A stretch of DNA of 64,000 bases from Sinonovacula constricta (lineage: Eukaryota; Mollusca; Bivalvia; Cardiida; Solecurtidae): positions 25,264,694 through 25,328,693 of the forward strand of contig CM017563.1 in NCBI GenBank assembly GCA_007844125.1, in the 5' to 3' direction. The notes beneath the pieces are model-generated. The model searched no databases. It saw nothing but the letters and a program-made list of their open reading frames with translations, and was not told the origin of the DNA. Shown here piece by piece: positions 11,861-26,900 of the stretch. Every line of letters begins with the position of its first letter. Position 1 is the stretch's first letter. The position numbers and the translations under genes were made by a program.

Positions 11861-11952
11861 CTACACCTTGCAGACGCACACGCTGGCCTCACAGTGCACG
11901 TGTCCGTGGTGGTCGCAGTGGATACCGTGGCAATCTGCGTTTTCCATGCACG
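11861..11952 (-). CDS. Cysteine-rich gene, exon 6 (module 5 and stop)
   Basis: Starts after acceptor CGTTCGTCAG and ends with TAG. It encodes ACMENADCHGIHC through SVCVCKV and is His-rich (HCDHHGHVHC). AATAAA follows within 50 bases. Confidence 0.85.
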
Positions 11953-14900
11953 CTGACGAACGAGAGAAATGACGTTATATTAACAAATGACACGAGAGAG
12001 AAATGGCGTCTTAATGACAATAGAAAAATAAGAGTCCCAAGCAATGTAAAAGATCTGTCCACTTACTTCCACGTCAGTTTGGGCGAACGGTTACGTTTAT
12101 TTATCCAGGATGTAGGCTAGCATGTAAAGACATAAATTTGTATGCTGTTATCAGTTAGTAAATTAAAATGCACAATACATTTTATTTAATAAATATATTA
12201 GTTCTAAAATCAATAAATTTTATAAAACGGAAAACAAGTTACAATCCGACATATCACAAAAATCGCCATTTTCATATTTGACAGACAAGAGAAAGGACGT
12301 CATATTTTTATGCTTACATATATAAAGTTTCACAACTCTACTCTTTTACCTGGTTGCTGGGTGGGTGCATCCCTCATCCCCCCCCCCCCCCCCCCCCCCG
12401 GATCCATCCTTGAACGTGAGGGGCAAGTCCAGACCCTCATGTTTGATTAATGCTAAATCTCGATAGCATCTTTCTCTTCATCAATTCATTTTCAGATGTT
12501 TATTTAAACACGCCTCTCTTCTCTTCATGTCATGTGCCATAATTATAATAATCAGCAACAACAAACCAATAAGTGCTGACGTAGGGACTGTAATACACGC
12601 CGGATTATACAAATGTGAAAAACGGCTCAGAGTCGTGAGCCTGGAAACAACAGTAGGGCCTATCAGACGAGAGAATTGGCGTTCTATTTACATGCGGCAA
12701 AAGGACAGAGTTTCATCATATTGTCCCGTGCAAACGGCAGATAAATGTTAAAGGTGGTATCCGACAGTTTGCTTTCATCATATATATGTAACATTATTCC
12801 CCTACTGTTTTTGGTAAATTTAGACATGATTTCTACGTAAACCTATACTTTATTCTATGTTAAGATGATATTGAACACTACATCAACTGTTGGAAGTGCA
12901 AAACGTAAACAATCGCTCTAAATGTACCTTCTTTCCAAATCTATAAAGATGCACCATGGAGAGTTCTGCTAAAATTGTTGTTGACGTCAGAGCGACTTAC
13001 CCGGATGAGGATCAAAAGTAAGCAGATAGTGAGAACATGTGCTCGCAGGTCTAATTATCAATGAAGAGCATCTTGATGGACTTTTTCATGTTATAATGAC
13101 TTATGTGGTTATTTCAGAAATAATACTTGGTTCAACCTTTCAGGTACCGACTTGAAAAAGTCGAAGGCGATCTTAAGTCGACGGTTATCTTAAGTCAACA
13201 TTGTCTGGGTCACTGTCGGCTTGTGCTAAATCTTAGGTCTTGCACACTTTGACTGAAGAACAACATAAAACCACTGACCGGAACCTGCGCTAGGTGCAGG
13301 TGCTGGCGGGGCGGAGCACGTGCACACGTTATGTACACAACTGACGACCTGGTTTGGATCGTTACATGAAATGGTACAAGCGGTCAAGTCACCCTCGTGG
13401 CACGTGTTGGCTGTAACAGAAAATGGCCATTAAACATAAAAGGAACACGCAGCAAGAAGTCTCTGATTCAAATCCTACAAAAAACAAATTTCATTTTTTT
13501 TTTCTTCCTTCTTTATCTATAGTTACCGAAGAAGAACCTCATGCCTCTTGAAACTGATATATATTGCCGGCGCTAGTATGTATATTAGGGCAATATTGTC
13601 ACCATTTCAGTTTGAAGTTTTGGCCGCTATTAAATTAGTTTTAATTAATTATTATATATAGTATAATTAAATTAGATCAGCTCAGAAGCAGAAGGAAACT
13701 TAAAAAATCGGCAAACGGTAGTAGCCTACTTTAAATTGATATATATTTATGGATATAATAAAATATGTCAATACATCATTCATTAAGTCAGAAAAGCCGG
13801 GTCTTATACCAAACGATGAATAACCAGAACAGAACAGAACAAATCTTTATTAATCAACCCAGGTATGGTAAACCATACAACATGGGGTCAAGTATAAATT
13901 GAAATGTACAAATATAAATATTCCGATCAGTGGAAAGACTAAAGAGAGGGAAGCAATGACAGGGTGAGAAAGTAAGAGATCATTGTCAGTTTAAGATAAA
14001 TAGATTGCAAGAGAGGACAAGAAAAAGTTAATATACTCGTGGAGGGACGGCGATGGCTTAGTAGTCAGAACTACTTATACCGTTACTAATGTACTGGTCA
14101 ATGGATTAACTTCGTGATCATGAGGTAAGTTCTTTTTTAATTTTTATATCTTTTTTAATTAAATATGTATAAGTCGGTCTCCAGACTGGATAATATACCA
14201 GCCCGGATACCGGCTTTCACTCACTTAAAATTACACGAATATCGCGTAGACTCTATACATGTATACATCTCCATACCTCCACTAAGTGAAACGCATTATA
14301 CATAATTATACAAAAATTAAAGAGAAAATAAAAAAAGCAATATCACACTATTCACACAGAGAGAAATTAAAACAACACACTTATATAAACTAAACTGTAA
14401 TGTAATTTATGGAAACTGTTTTTAATTTCTTTTGCCTACATCTAAATAGGGAAGAGCTTATTTTTGTATGTGACAATGTGCACACAGCTTTTACGCAGAT
14501 GTTGACGAGCAGATATTTATTAACATCTATCAGTTCTAAATCAGTTCTAAATCTGCGTAAGAGCTTGCTAATTTAAACTGTTACAGAATTTAAAACAGGA
14601 TTGAGTAATAAGGTATCAATGTTTTAGAAACTTATATCATGTTTAAGAATAGAACTACATTAAGCATCGCCATCAGAGATTTTGGTGCCAAAGGAATGTC
14701 AAACATAGATTATATTATATAAAAGCCAATGGTTTGGTTAAGAAATACATTATTGTACTACATATCATATGATTGCAACTAACCACTTAGTTAAACGTAA
14801 TATATTTCGACCCTCTGGCAGCAAAACAAATATATTTATACTCTTGTCAGGTACGTAAGAGCACAGGGATGGCGACGAATCGGCAATGTACAATTATTAT

Positions 14901-17900
14901 GCAGGTGTACATGTATTGGGACTCTTACCGAAACGAAAGTAAGAGTACCAATCAGTAATATACACCAACAGGATAACAATATAATTAAGGCTAAACATAT
15001 ATACATGCATACATACATACCCAAATACATGTGGAGCTAATTATTGTAATGATTAATTGTTGTTAGATTTTTTATTTGCATGTATATATATTTACATACA
15101 CATATACAATGTACATACACACACATACCTACACATACATAGATACAATACATATATTTTCCAAGTATTTAATTCATCGCAGTCATTTATAACGAGAGAG
15201 CATAATACAATATGGTAAAGTAAGTGATGTTTAATAAAAGGGAGAAATAGTCATGGAGGCATCGGTATCAGTTTTGATGTAAACTAAGAAATTTGTTCGT
15301 AACTTTATGTGTAAAAATACTTAATCTTTTAAGATGTTCTGGGTTATCATTGGTAAGTATATCTTTTAGACTTGTATTATTTACAACTTGGGATGAATGT
15401 GATGTAATAAAATAGCTCCGTTCAGCGTTAAAGAAAGGGCATACAAGTAAATAATGTGTTTCGTTTCCAACTTGATTTAAAGCACAAAGTGGACAAAATC
15501 TATCCTCATACGGAATGCTCTCATAACGCCCTGTTTCAACTGGGAGACAATGATTAGCAGTTCTATATTTGAACAGGTTTAAAATTTCATTTTTCTTTAA
15601 GCATTTGAAATATGTCTCGAGGTGAGGTGAGTCTTTAAAACTTAGATATATGCGTCCTTTGTTTGAGGTAGATAACTCTGAGTGCCAGTTTTGTATAAAT
15701 TGATCATGAAGGATTTGTTTAACTAATTTATGGGCATGTTTTAAATCTATTGTGTTTTGGTTTTCCGATAAATCTTGTCGCCCTACTGTTTGTAGAATTG
15801 TTTTAATTTTAGTTATCCATTTGAGATTTAGATTATTGTGATTGTGCTTTATAAATGTATATACTTTGTTACTTATTTTTGTTTGTTTGCCTGTGATAAT
15901 GTTTGACCAGAATTTAATCATGCGTGAATATATTGTTATAGTGATGGGAAATCTTCCGAGCTCTCCATACAGAAAGTTTAAGGGTGTTGACTTTCTAGCC
16001 TTTGTAATTTTGCGGAGAAAGTTACAGTGTATCCTTTCAAGAATCGTTAAATCTTCGTAACCATACACTTCAGCTCCGTATAGTAGAATTGGCATTACGG
16101 TATTGTCAAAAAGTTTTAAAATAAGATCAATAGGGAGGTCGGCATTTGAGACACGAGAGTATAGTAGATGAAGAGCTTTATTTGCTTGTTCTGCTACGTG
16201 TTTCCTAGCTTTAAGAAAGGATCCGTTACTTGAAAATCTTACTCCTAGATAGTGGTACTCGTGAACTATTTCAATGCTTTCCTGGCCCATTTTAAAAGAT
16301 AAATTACTTGTTCGACGAGCACCAAAGACTATAACTTTAGTTTTATTTGTGTTAACTTTCATATGCCAATCTGTACAATAGTTATTGAAAGACTGAAGAC
16401 TGTTTTGGAGGTCAGTTGCTGAATTGGCTAAGATAATTGTGTCATCAGCATAGAGTAAGATTAGCAGTTTAAGCCAAATATCAGAATGGTGGTCTAGTTC
16501 TATGCCAATAGCACCTTTATCGCATAAATATGATTGTACATCATTCAAGAATAAAGAGAATAATATTGGAGAAAGGTTTTCACCCTGTCTAACACCAATG
16601 TTGCTGACAAAGAAATTTGAAACATTTCCATTAAGAGAGATACATGATTTAATGTTACTATACATGTTATAAATGACCTGATATACTTTGCCATTGATAT
16701 TGCTGTTAAGGAGTTTGGACCATAGGCCTGCCCTCCAGACGGTATCAGAGGCCTGTGAAAAATCGATAAAAGCACAGAAAAGTTTCTTTTTTCTTTTTTT
16801 CATAATTTCAATAAGAGCATGTAGGGTAAAAATGTGGTCAGAGCATGAGTAAAATTTTCTAAAACCAGCTTGATTTTCATCAAGAGTATTGCTTTCTTCA
16901 AGAAAGACGTTTAGCCTATTATTAATAATGGAGGTAAAAAGCTTTCTTAGACAGCTTAATATTGTTATTGGCCGATAATTATTTACATCGTTTGGACAGC
17001 CTTTGTTCTTATATATGGGGAATATTACTCCTTCCAGCCATGGTTTAGGTACATATCCTGTATTAAGCACAGAATTAAAAAGTACATGGTATAACTTTAT
17101 AAAAATATCTTTTGTGGATTTAATATGTTCGTTTATAATATTATCAAAGGGACTCGATGCTTTACCGTTGTTAAGGTTTTTAATGCATTTTAAAATTTCA
17201 TTTTCCGATATTGGCTCATTCAAACTGTTGTTAGTTTGTATATTTTCAATATTGTCAAATTTATCATCGTTAATAATTTTAGTATTTATGTTTTCAAAAT
17301 GGTTATAAAACTCATTGAAATTTGGTTGCTGTTTAACTGTTTGTTTAGGTTTAGGATTTTTTATATATTTCCAGTATTGTTCATATTTCTGAGTTGGTTT
17401 TGTTTATTTTATTTATCTTTACTTATGAAGAAGTTCATGGTTTTCTTGTATGTTTTACTTGCTTTCTTCAGTATTGACCTATTTCGGTTTGACTTATTAT
17501 TGTTGTATTGTGAGCGGGCTTTATTGTAAGCAGTTCTTAGTTTTTTACATTTTGGTCCGAACCAAGGTTTGTCATTTTTATTTCGTTTCCAATAGTTACA
17601 ACCGAAACGTATATATAAAGTAAGTTTTCACTTTTTCTTACGTTTGCATTTTAAATAAGTTGACTGTATAGCGCGGTGTCAGGAATGTGGGACCTGAATA
17701 GGTATCTGGCAACATGTTATAACGATAAACGTACACATGATCACATGATTCCCTTTGTTTTCCATTGGATACACTCATTACATAGGCTTTTTCGCTATAT
17801 CACATACCCTTCGAATTTAAAGCGTTTTGATTGGTCGTACGCTGGCCATGTGTGAGTCAATATTAAGTGATAATTTTCGAGTTTGAACATGTACATTTTT

Positions 17901-20900
17901 GCTCATAGTTTATTTGCAAAATACAATGTTTAAGATGCAGTGGTGATAATGATTTCTACACCAAAAGATAAATTATGACTTAGTGAATTATGTTATAAAA
18001 GATGAAAAAGTGATTTTATGTGGGTAAGGAGTTATAAGCGAAAAAAGAAATTTCCTTTGTTCTTCTTTGTGATATAAAACTGTGACAGTGGATTATAATC
18101 CTAGCTTATAGTGTTGACCATAGCCTGAATATTTTACCTGGATTTTTTACCAGAATTTTTTACCTTGAATTCTACCTGGATTTCTACCTGTACTGGATAA
18201 TTGTTACAGTAAACAATAACATCTGTAATTACACCAATACTATACAGTACACCTATACTGTGGACTTATAAACCTTATAAGCTTCTAAATCTTCCAAAAT
18301 GTCAAACCGTGGTATATCCAGCCAAAAGTCTGGCAACAAAACAAGTCAACAACCGACAAAACAGGTAAAAAGGACAAACTCAGAACTTAGCAGCGACAAC
18401 AGCGTTCATGATGACAGTGTGACCATGCATGGAGTTCAAATGCAGCTTGATCTAATGTCAACCACCTTAAAAGACCTTAGGGAAAATCTCCAACAAACTC
18501 TGAAGAAACATGACATAGAAAAACTTGTTCAATCCACTGTGTCAAGAATAGTGGAAACCCTTGAAAAAAATATGAAGGACACTATCGACAGTCGAATCCG
18601 AGAAGAAACAAAAGAGATGAAAGACCGAATTGATTCCTACGATCGAGATAACGAAATCCTAAGGGAGAAGATAAAGGAACTGGAAGAACGGCAGAACAGA
18701 AAACTGCAGACTCTGCAGGACAAAATGATAGAAAATGAAAAACGAAGCATAGAAGCCAACGTACGTTCGAACCAAAATGAACAGTATTCCAGAAAAAAAT
18801 AATGTAAAGGTAATGGATGTTAAAACTGAAGAAAAGGAAACAATTGAACAACTTACTGCCAAGGTCATTAAACTGTTTGGGGATCAATCAATAACATTAC
18901 AACCACAGGAAATTCTAGCTATACATCGAATCCCCACCAAGAAATCCGGCAACAAACCAGTCATCATCAAAACCATCAACAATGATGTAAAAACGAGGCT
19001 GATGAAAGGAAGAAAGGCGATGAAAAATGCGGGGCACCGTTTAGCAGATGATGTGACCACTTTGAACAGCGGTCTGATAAGCCGATTACAACTTCATCCC
19101 GAGATTGAGAGTGCGTGGTTTTTTAATGGTTCTGTGTATGGACAGTCAAAGAACGACAGGATAAAGTTTCAAATTTATGACAATATTGACGATACAATTC
19201 TACGTCACAGGCAAATGTTTGCTTCCCGTGGCCACTTTAACCAGAGGAGATAGGTGGCCAAGGTCGACACAGGTATCAAGAGGTATCAAGAGACATTCAG
19301 CAGGACACTCCCATGGTATTGTAGACTTTCCCTCTGTCTGCACTTTGTAAAGACATAGCTCAATCTGTGTTATTAAGTATACTTCAAAATGGTATGTTAC
19401 ATTTCATGTTAAATTTGAAGGTACATTCCTTAAAACAGATGCCAAACCCAATATTTTAAACCAAATAATTAATTTTACCTCATTCATTCATTCATTCATT
19501 CATCCATTCATTTATTCATTCATTAATTCATTCACTCATTTTTTTGTGTTTTTATCTCACTTTGCCCATCCATGCATTCATTCTTTTATTTAGTTATTCA
19601 CTCATCCATCCATTCATTCTTTTATTTAGTTATTCACTCATCCATCCATTCATACATTCATTCAGTTGTGTTTTGATCGTACATTCATTCATGCATTCAT
19701 TTATTCATTCAATCACTTGCTCACTCATTCACCCCTATATCTACATTCATTCACCCATTCATTCGTTCACTTTTTTCCTTCATTAGCCATTTATTCACTC
19801 ACTCTCTGAAGCAATCATTCTTTATTTGTCCGTTCATTCTTTCATTCATACATTTATTCATGTATTAATTTAACAAACAGTTTGTAGGTTTGTTGTAATT
19901 TGTATGCGTTTATTTACTCATTTATAGACTAATTCACGCATTCAACCTTCCACTGTTAATAAAGCAGACACACTCGACCCCAACCTTATGTACTTAATAA
20001 TCTATGTACAGGTATTCAATCTGTTTTTTTATTCCGTTACCTAAGAACGTTTTATTTTTCCACATGTATGCTTGTTTTCGTCCACAAGCATCCAGTAAAC
20101 CAGCTATAGTATTCAAGAAAACTTCCTTTTTAGTCTTTCCATGTTAATTGTATGTCCATAAACTTACATAATTGTTAACAATGTACAGTACTTTACATTT
20201 ATCATTAAGTGGAGATGTACACTGCATTAAGCAAGTTACCCTTAAGGGTCTTTTATAATTTGAAATGATAGATACATCTAAGCTAAACAATGTTACAATA
20301 TTATTACCAGAAATGCTGACAACATAGAAGTCTGTCTTATGCATACAATATCAATACATCTTATTTAATATATTATGACACATTTGTTATACCAATGCCA
20401 CAAACTATTTTTCAAGAAATATTGCAAATATAAAGTCTTAACTCCACCATAAAGTAAAGCATATACTACGTGGAATGGATGACTTAGCTAGAACACTATA
20501 CTGACAAAGTAAAATCTTTTGTACATTTAAGAGATTTGTGCATTGTACTCTGTTGCAAATAAGCACTTTTTTCTAATCAGTTTTTATACTAGATGAGTAT
20601 CAATCTTCGTTTTTTCACAATTCTATGTTACAAGCTCTGTAGATATGTCTTACTATAATGTTACATTGACTATTTTATTGTATAAATGCATTATACTTTG
20701 TAAACTTATAAACATTGACAGTTGCAGTAGAGATGGTTATCCTTTTGTTTATATTAATGACTGAACTTAAAATCTTCTCTTACAATTGTAGAGGTCTAAA
20801 TGATAGAAAAAAACAAATAGATGTTTTCAACTTTCTGAAAAAAAAACTGCAGATATTGTCTGCCTGCAAGATACACATTTTACAACAAATAAGGAGCAAA

Positions 20901-23900
20901 ATATATATGCTCTGTGGAATGGAAATTGTTTTTTTAACAATGGAAGATCAAATAGCCGAGGAGTGTGTATACTGTTTAAGAAAAATCTACCAGTACATGC
21001 ACATTCTGTTGAAAAAGATTCAATAGGAAATTTGCTAGTTTTAGATCTTGGTTATAAAGAGAATAGATTTACATTAGCTACATTGTATGGACCAAACACT
21101 GACTCACCGGAGTTTTATAATAAAGTGTTCACAACTGTAGACAATATAGGCAATGATGGATATGTTATTTGCGGGGATTACAATTTAGTTGTAAACACTG
21201 ATTTGGATTATGATAATTATAAATAAAAAAACAATAATTTTAAGGCAAGATAGTTACTAAAATATCATATAGAGGACCGTAATTTTTGTGATGTGTTTAG
21301 AGCATTACACGGGGATGAAAAAAAAGTTTACATGGCGTTGATTAAACCCAGTACAACAGGGACGGTTAGATTTTTTTCTTATAGCAGAAGATTTACTTCA
21401 ATTTGTTCGTGATTCTGATATATTATTTAGTTATCGGTCAGACCACTCTATAATATCACTGTCATGTTGTTTTGAAAATATTGAACACGGAAAAGGTCTG
21501 TGGAAATTTAATAATTCCCTATTATATGGCAAGGACTATTTAGAGTGTATAAATAATAAAATTGAGGAAATTAAAATCCAATACTGCGTACCACTTTATA
21601 ACTTGGACAATTTATCATCTATAGATAACAGTGATGTACAGTTTGTTATAAATGATCTCATATGCCAGTTATTAACATAAACAAAGGAATAAAAGAGAAG
21701 AAACGATAATAAAAAACAAACAAACAAATGAATCAAATCTAACAAATGAAAATAAGGAACAGATTATTACACTACAACAGGAATTAGAAAATATACGGAA
21801 TGAGAAAATACAAGGTTATATAATAAGGTCACGGGCAAATTGGATAGTTAATGGGGAAAAAGTCACAAAGGAATTCTGTAATTTAGAAAAGCATCATTGT
21901 ACAGATAAGTCAATGCCATTTCTAATAAAGGATGATGGAACTAAAATTCACTATCAAAATGATATTTTGAATGAAACCTGTAACTTTTATAAAAAATTAT
22001 ATATGCTAAGAAAGAAGTGTCAAGTTATGATATTGAGAAGGATTTTGAAATCATAGATATACCCAAACTATCTCAAGATCAGTCTCAAATGCTGGAGGGT
22101 TTATTAACTTTTGATGAAATATCAGTAACTGTAAAAAATATGAAAAACGACAAAAGCCCAGGATCAGACGGATTTACTTCTAATTTCTTTAAAGTTTTCT
22201 GGAATAAAATAGGTCACTTTGTTGTACGTGCCATTAATAACGCTTATACAACTGGTCAATTTTCAATAACTCGAAAGCAGGGGATTATTACATGTATACC
22301 CAAGGTTAATAAAAATAAACAATACTTAAAGAACTGGAGACCAATCACACTTCTAAACACTATATATAAAATAGCCTCTGGAACAATAGCAAATAGACTT
22401 AAACAGGTTTTAGATATTATAATAGCTGATAATCAAACAGGTGTTATTAAGGATAGATTTATTGGAGAAAATACTAGACTTTTATACGACATTATGCAAT
22501 ACACCGATGAATATAAACTTCCCGGCTTGTTAGTGATGATCGATTTTGAAAAAGCCTTCGATACAATATCTTTTGAGTTTATCGATAAAGTAATGTCTTT
22601 CTTTCAATTTGGTTCAAGTTTTAAAAAATGGATTTCACTATTTTTACACAAAACAAACTTAGCAGTACAAATTAATGGTTTTCTATCCGATTTTTTCATA
22701 GCAGGTTGTGGGTGCCGTCAGGGAGACCCTATTTCAGCTTATATCTTTGTTTTATGTGCAGAAATTTTGGCCTCAAGAATAAGACATTGTAAGGATATTA
22801 AAGGAATTTTGATAAATGGAGAAGAATTTAAAATTTCCCAATTTGCAGATGACACTACTTTTCTGCTCGACGGTTCTGAAAAATCTTTAAATGAAGCTTT
22901 AAGTATGTTAGATAATTTTAGCCAATATTCCGGCTTGAAAGTCAATTTCGATATAACTCATGTTATCTGGATAGGCTCAATGAAGTATAGCACAAAATCT
23001 ATTAAAACTAAATGGAAATTAGCATGGGGAGTAACACAATTTAAATTATTGGGTATTCGATTTGATGTTAATTTGACCAAAATGGTGGATGACAATTTCA
23101 AGGAAAAAAAAATAAAATTAAGAAATGTATTCTATTTTGGAAAAGGAGAAAGCTTACACCAATAGGGAAAATATGTGTAATAAAATCACTTTTACTGCCT
23201 CTGCTTACACACTGTTTTACAGCTCTTCCCACGCCTCCACCAGAGATATTTAAAACAATAGATACACTATTTACTAACTTTGTATGGGGAGCAAAAGGTA
23301 AAATTAAAAATACAATAAGTAGCAAGGAATACTGTGATGGAGGGATAAAATGGTTAATGTTCATTTCTATAACATCACTATGAAACTTAGTTGGCTAAGA
23401 AGATACGCACAAAAAAGCAAAAGTCAATGTTTCTCTCTACTTCAGTCAATATTCAAAATAAACAAACTCTTTTGAACTGGAAAACTATTTGCAGAAAATT
23501 TAATTAAGAAAACACAAAATGCTTTTTAGATATCTGTTTTAAAAAGCTATATACACTACATCGAAAAGTTTACTGTAAAAACAGAAAGTGCCTTTTAGAT
23601 ATACCTTTGTTTCTTAATCATAAACTGCTATCCGGAAACAAAGGGATTTTTATAAAAGTTCTATACAATAAAGGTATACGATTTATTAGAGATATTTTTA
23701 AAGACAACGGAGAAGTATTCACTTTCAATGAAATAACTGAGAAAATAGAGGGCACTGTTAACTTTATACATTATGAAGGCCTACGGAGAAGTATATATAC
23801 ATATAAAAAGAAAATAATATCAGTTGTAAGAACACTGATAAATTTAGTACAATAATGAGCTCCTATGTTAAAAATATTATAACAGGAAATCAACCAAACA

Positions 23901-26900
23901 AAATAATTTATAGGCAGTTGATAAGTAATAATGAAAAACCAACAAGTCAAGGAAAATGGGATAATTTGTTTACTAATATTACATTGCCTTGGAAAAATAT
24001 AAACAGTTTGCCATTCACTGTTACAAAAGATACATACTTACAATGGTTACAGACCAGAATCAACCACAGAATACTCGGTGACAATTCACGGTTACAGAAA
24101 ATGAATATAACAGAAAACCATCTATGTACTTTTTGTAAGACCGATACTGAAACCATATTTCACCTTTTCTGGGAATGCCCAAGCGTAAGAACTCTGACAG
24201 AATTTATCAAACGAGAGCTTGAAAGGAAGAACCTTAATTCAACAATGTTAAAAAGTAATTACTTTATATTTGGTGTCTATGATAAAATGCCAGACAATAA
24301 AAGCTACACAATTCTTTTTCTAGAGATCAAAAGATATATTTTCTTATGTAAATACTCAATGACAAAGCCAAGTACCCGAGCTAATAAGGAGCTTACAACT
24401 TGCATGGGAAATTAATAAGTCTCTTTTAAATAATAAATCAGAAGGTCTTTGGACAATTGTAAGAACACTTTCAATGTAGTATATAATAATACCATTTTTG
24501 TGCATTTATACATTTATGTTTTTGAATGCTATTTAAATAAGATAAGAATTTGCTAGGCTGCAGTACAAGATTCAGACATATATATATTGTAGTTTGTAAC
24601 TTTTTCTTATTCTTGCTATATCTACTAGTATAATTTTTTAACAGTACAGAAATGTGCTGTTCTCTCCTTTCATTTTTTGTGTTAAGTGGATGTATAACTG
24701 GATTGAAAGTAACAGCCGCTTATATTCTGTCGATACTGTTATAACATTTGTCATTGTAAAGCTATAAATTATGTCATATATTTAAAATTATATATGTATG
24801 TATTGATGTATTGTAAGGTACATGTAGGATGGATCCCCGACCTACATGCTGCCTATGACGGGGACAATAAAGTTATACCATCAAAAAAAAATATATATAT
24901 ATATTAAGTGATAATGACTCGAGAATGTTTTCACCAATCGGAACACCTCGGATAATTCACGAATCATCTCTCGGATATGAGTAAGTAGTCGGATTACCTC
25001 GGCCTTTTCCCTAAAAGGGACTTCTTTTGTGACAGACATCAAAACAAAGATGGCTTCTCGGATGACAGCTCACTATAGTACGATGCCTGTAAAACTTCAC
25101 TTTGTGGCTGCTTCAAATTTAAATCATCCAAGTTTTATTTACCGGCGCAGCAAAGACACAGCATTCGAACGACGCCATTGTTTATACTTTTGTGCGAACT
25201 ACATTCTAAGCATCATCTTCCGACTTCCGGCGAACAAAACGATCGTGATTTGAGCAAGTATCATTGCACCAGATACGTCTGAGGGATCATTGTCCCGAGG
25301 ACGGAATTACTCGAGGAGTTCCAATTGTGTTTTTCACGTGAGCACCGAGAATATAATACTGAGGGTCGTGTTCTTTTTACGCCCACTATTGCCACAACAA
25401 CATGGCGTCTGATAAAGAAATCGACAGTTTTTCAGTGTGTCCGTAATGATTTGGTAATATTTAGTGAAAATGTAACCAAGAAAACAACAAAAACTGTAAC
25501 CACGGTAGCAGGAAATGTTTTTTCGTGATTATCTGTCGAGAAAATGAACGCTGGCAAATTGGATCGACATCTTTAAATGTTTTATATTAAATGGGAAGCA
25601 CGTGTGGCTCGTTGTACAAAAACAACAATGAAAGCGTAATTTAATAGGGTTATGATGTAACAAGTAAAGACTTATGTTTCGGTCAACATATAGTTTTGCG
25701 GACCTGGCTAATATGATACTGACCTCGGACTGCGTCCTCGGGAAATATCTCATTACCCAGGTCCTTAAAACTATATATTGACCACAACACAAGTCTTTAT
25801 TTGTATAATATTTCACTAGTGTAGTACAGCTTTTTGATTGTTGACGTCATCATAATGCAGTGAGTCTCATATCACAATTTCAAGTATTGTTGTTAAAACT
25901 TCGTAAAACGGTATATTGGCGGCACTGTTTTAAAGCAGGCCGTCGTGTTATTGAACGTGGCAGGTGCTTTTTTATAGGACTAATAACGCCACCGGCCGCA
26001 AAGTGATATACATATACTGCCCGCATTTTAAGTAATTTGGCTCATAAGGCAGGGCTAAAGATGATATAGATTTCACCAAGAAGCTCTGAAAAAAGGCAGC
26101 CATTTTGTTTTAACTCGGTCTATGTGTAGACGCCGACAGGTTGCGTAAATTTATAAAACAAAATATATTTTTAAACATGAATTGGTAGTGTTTAACTGAA
26201 TGTGTGTGGATTTTACAAAAAAAACCCAACATAATCAAGCATTTTCTGACTTGGATAAATGCAAAAACTTACTAAGTATTCAATGTAAAATACTATTAAG
26301 TACGTGTAGTTATTTAATAAAACGTCAATAAATAAGTGATTTGATATTGGCCCTTCGGTGTTTGGGACAATACGACTGCCCTAGGAAAATAACAGGGCCA
26401 ATATCAAATCACTTATTTCTTAAATGACAATTCGCGTCACAGCCTTTATTTATGAGTGATTACAATTTATGATTGCATCTCAGTTCCATCATGCAAGAAA
26501 CAAAACGTGTTTTACAGACTTACGTGGGGGAGCGACAGCACACACACACTTGTCGCGTTCACAGGCGGCAACCTGGGTTGCATCACATGTAAGGTTGCAC
26601 GTTGACGCGTCTCCATGCTGGCACTCTGGAGCTAGTAACCATGGTAACCAAGGTTAGTAGTGACAGCAAGATACTTTCTCCAGTTTGTGCTAAGTTTTAC
26701 ATTTCATAATATAAATTGACCTGTCGGTGTATCCTATTTTAGACTGCAAAAAGCATGATCATGTTTATTTGTTTTAATTTTATTGACACTTAGGCACGTT
26801 TGTCTTCTTCCATTATTTTACATATTCTATATAGTAAAGCATTTGCAGGTATAAACGTGAAGATGGTATCCAGCACATCCTTACAATGCTTATTTGAAGT

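Larger units (their letters stand above)
17875..24900 (+). mobile_element. Full-length L1-like LINE with 15-bp target duplication, inactivated
   Basis: ATATTAAGTGATAAT occurs at 17,860-17,874 and at 24,901-24,915. The 7.0 kb between them holds a 5' UTR (17,875-18,298), ORF1, a long spacer, ORF2 and a 3' end with AATAAAG and an A-rich/AT tail. It is antisense to the host gene, in intron 4. The tail runs into (AT)n, so the duplication could be a base or two shorter. Confidence 0.85.

Noticed and set aside
19544..19786. 80-codon ORF rich in His, Ser and Phe
   Set aside because: Reading of the CATT microsatellite.
25029..25253. 74-codon ORF shared with 43,010-43,252
   Set aside because: It is common to both MITE copies, has no recognisable domain and the frame is not kept to the end in both.
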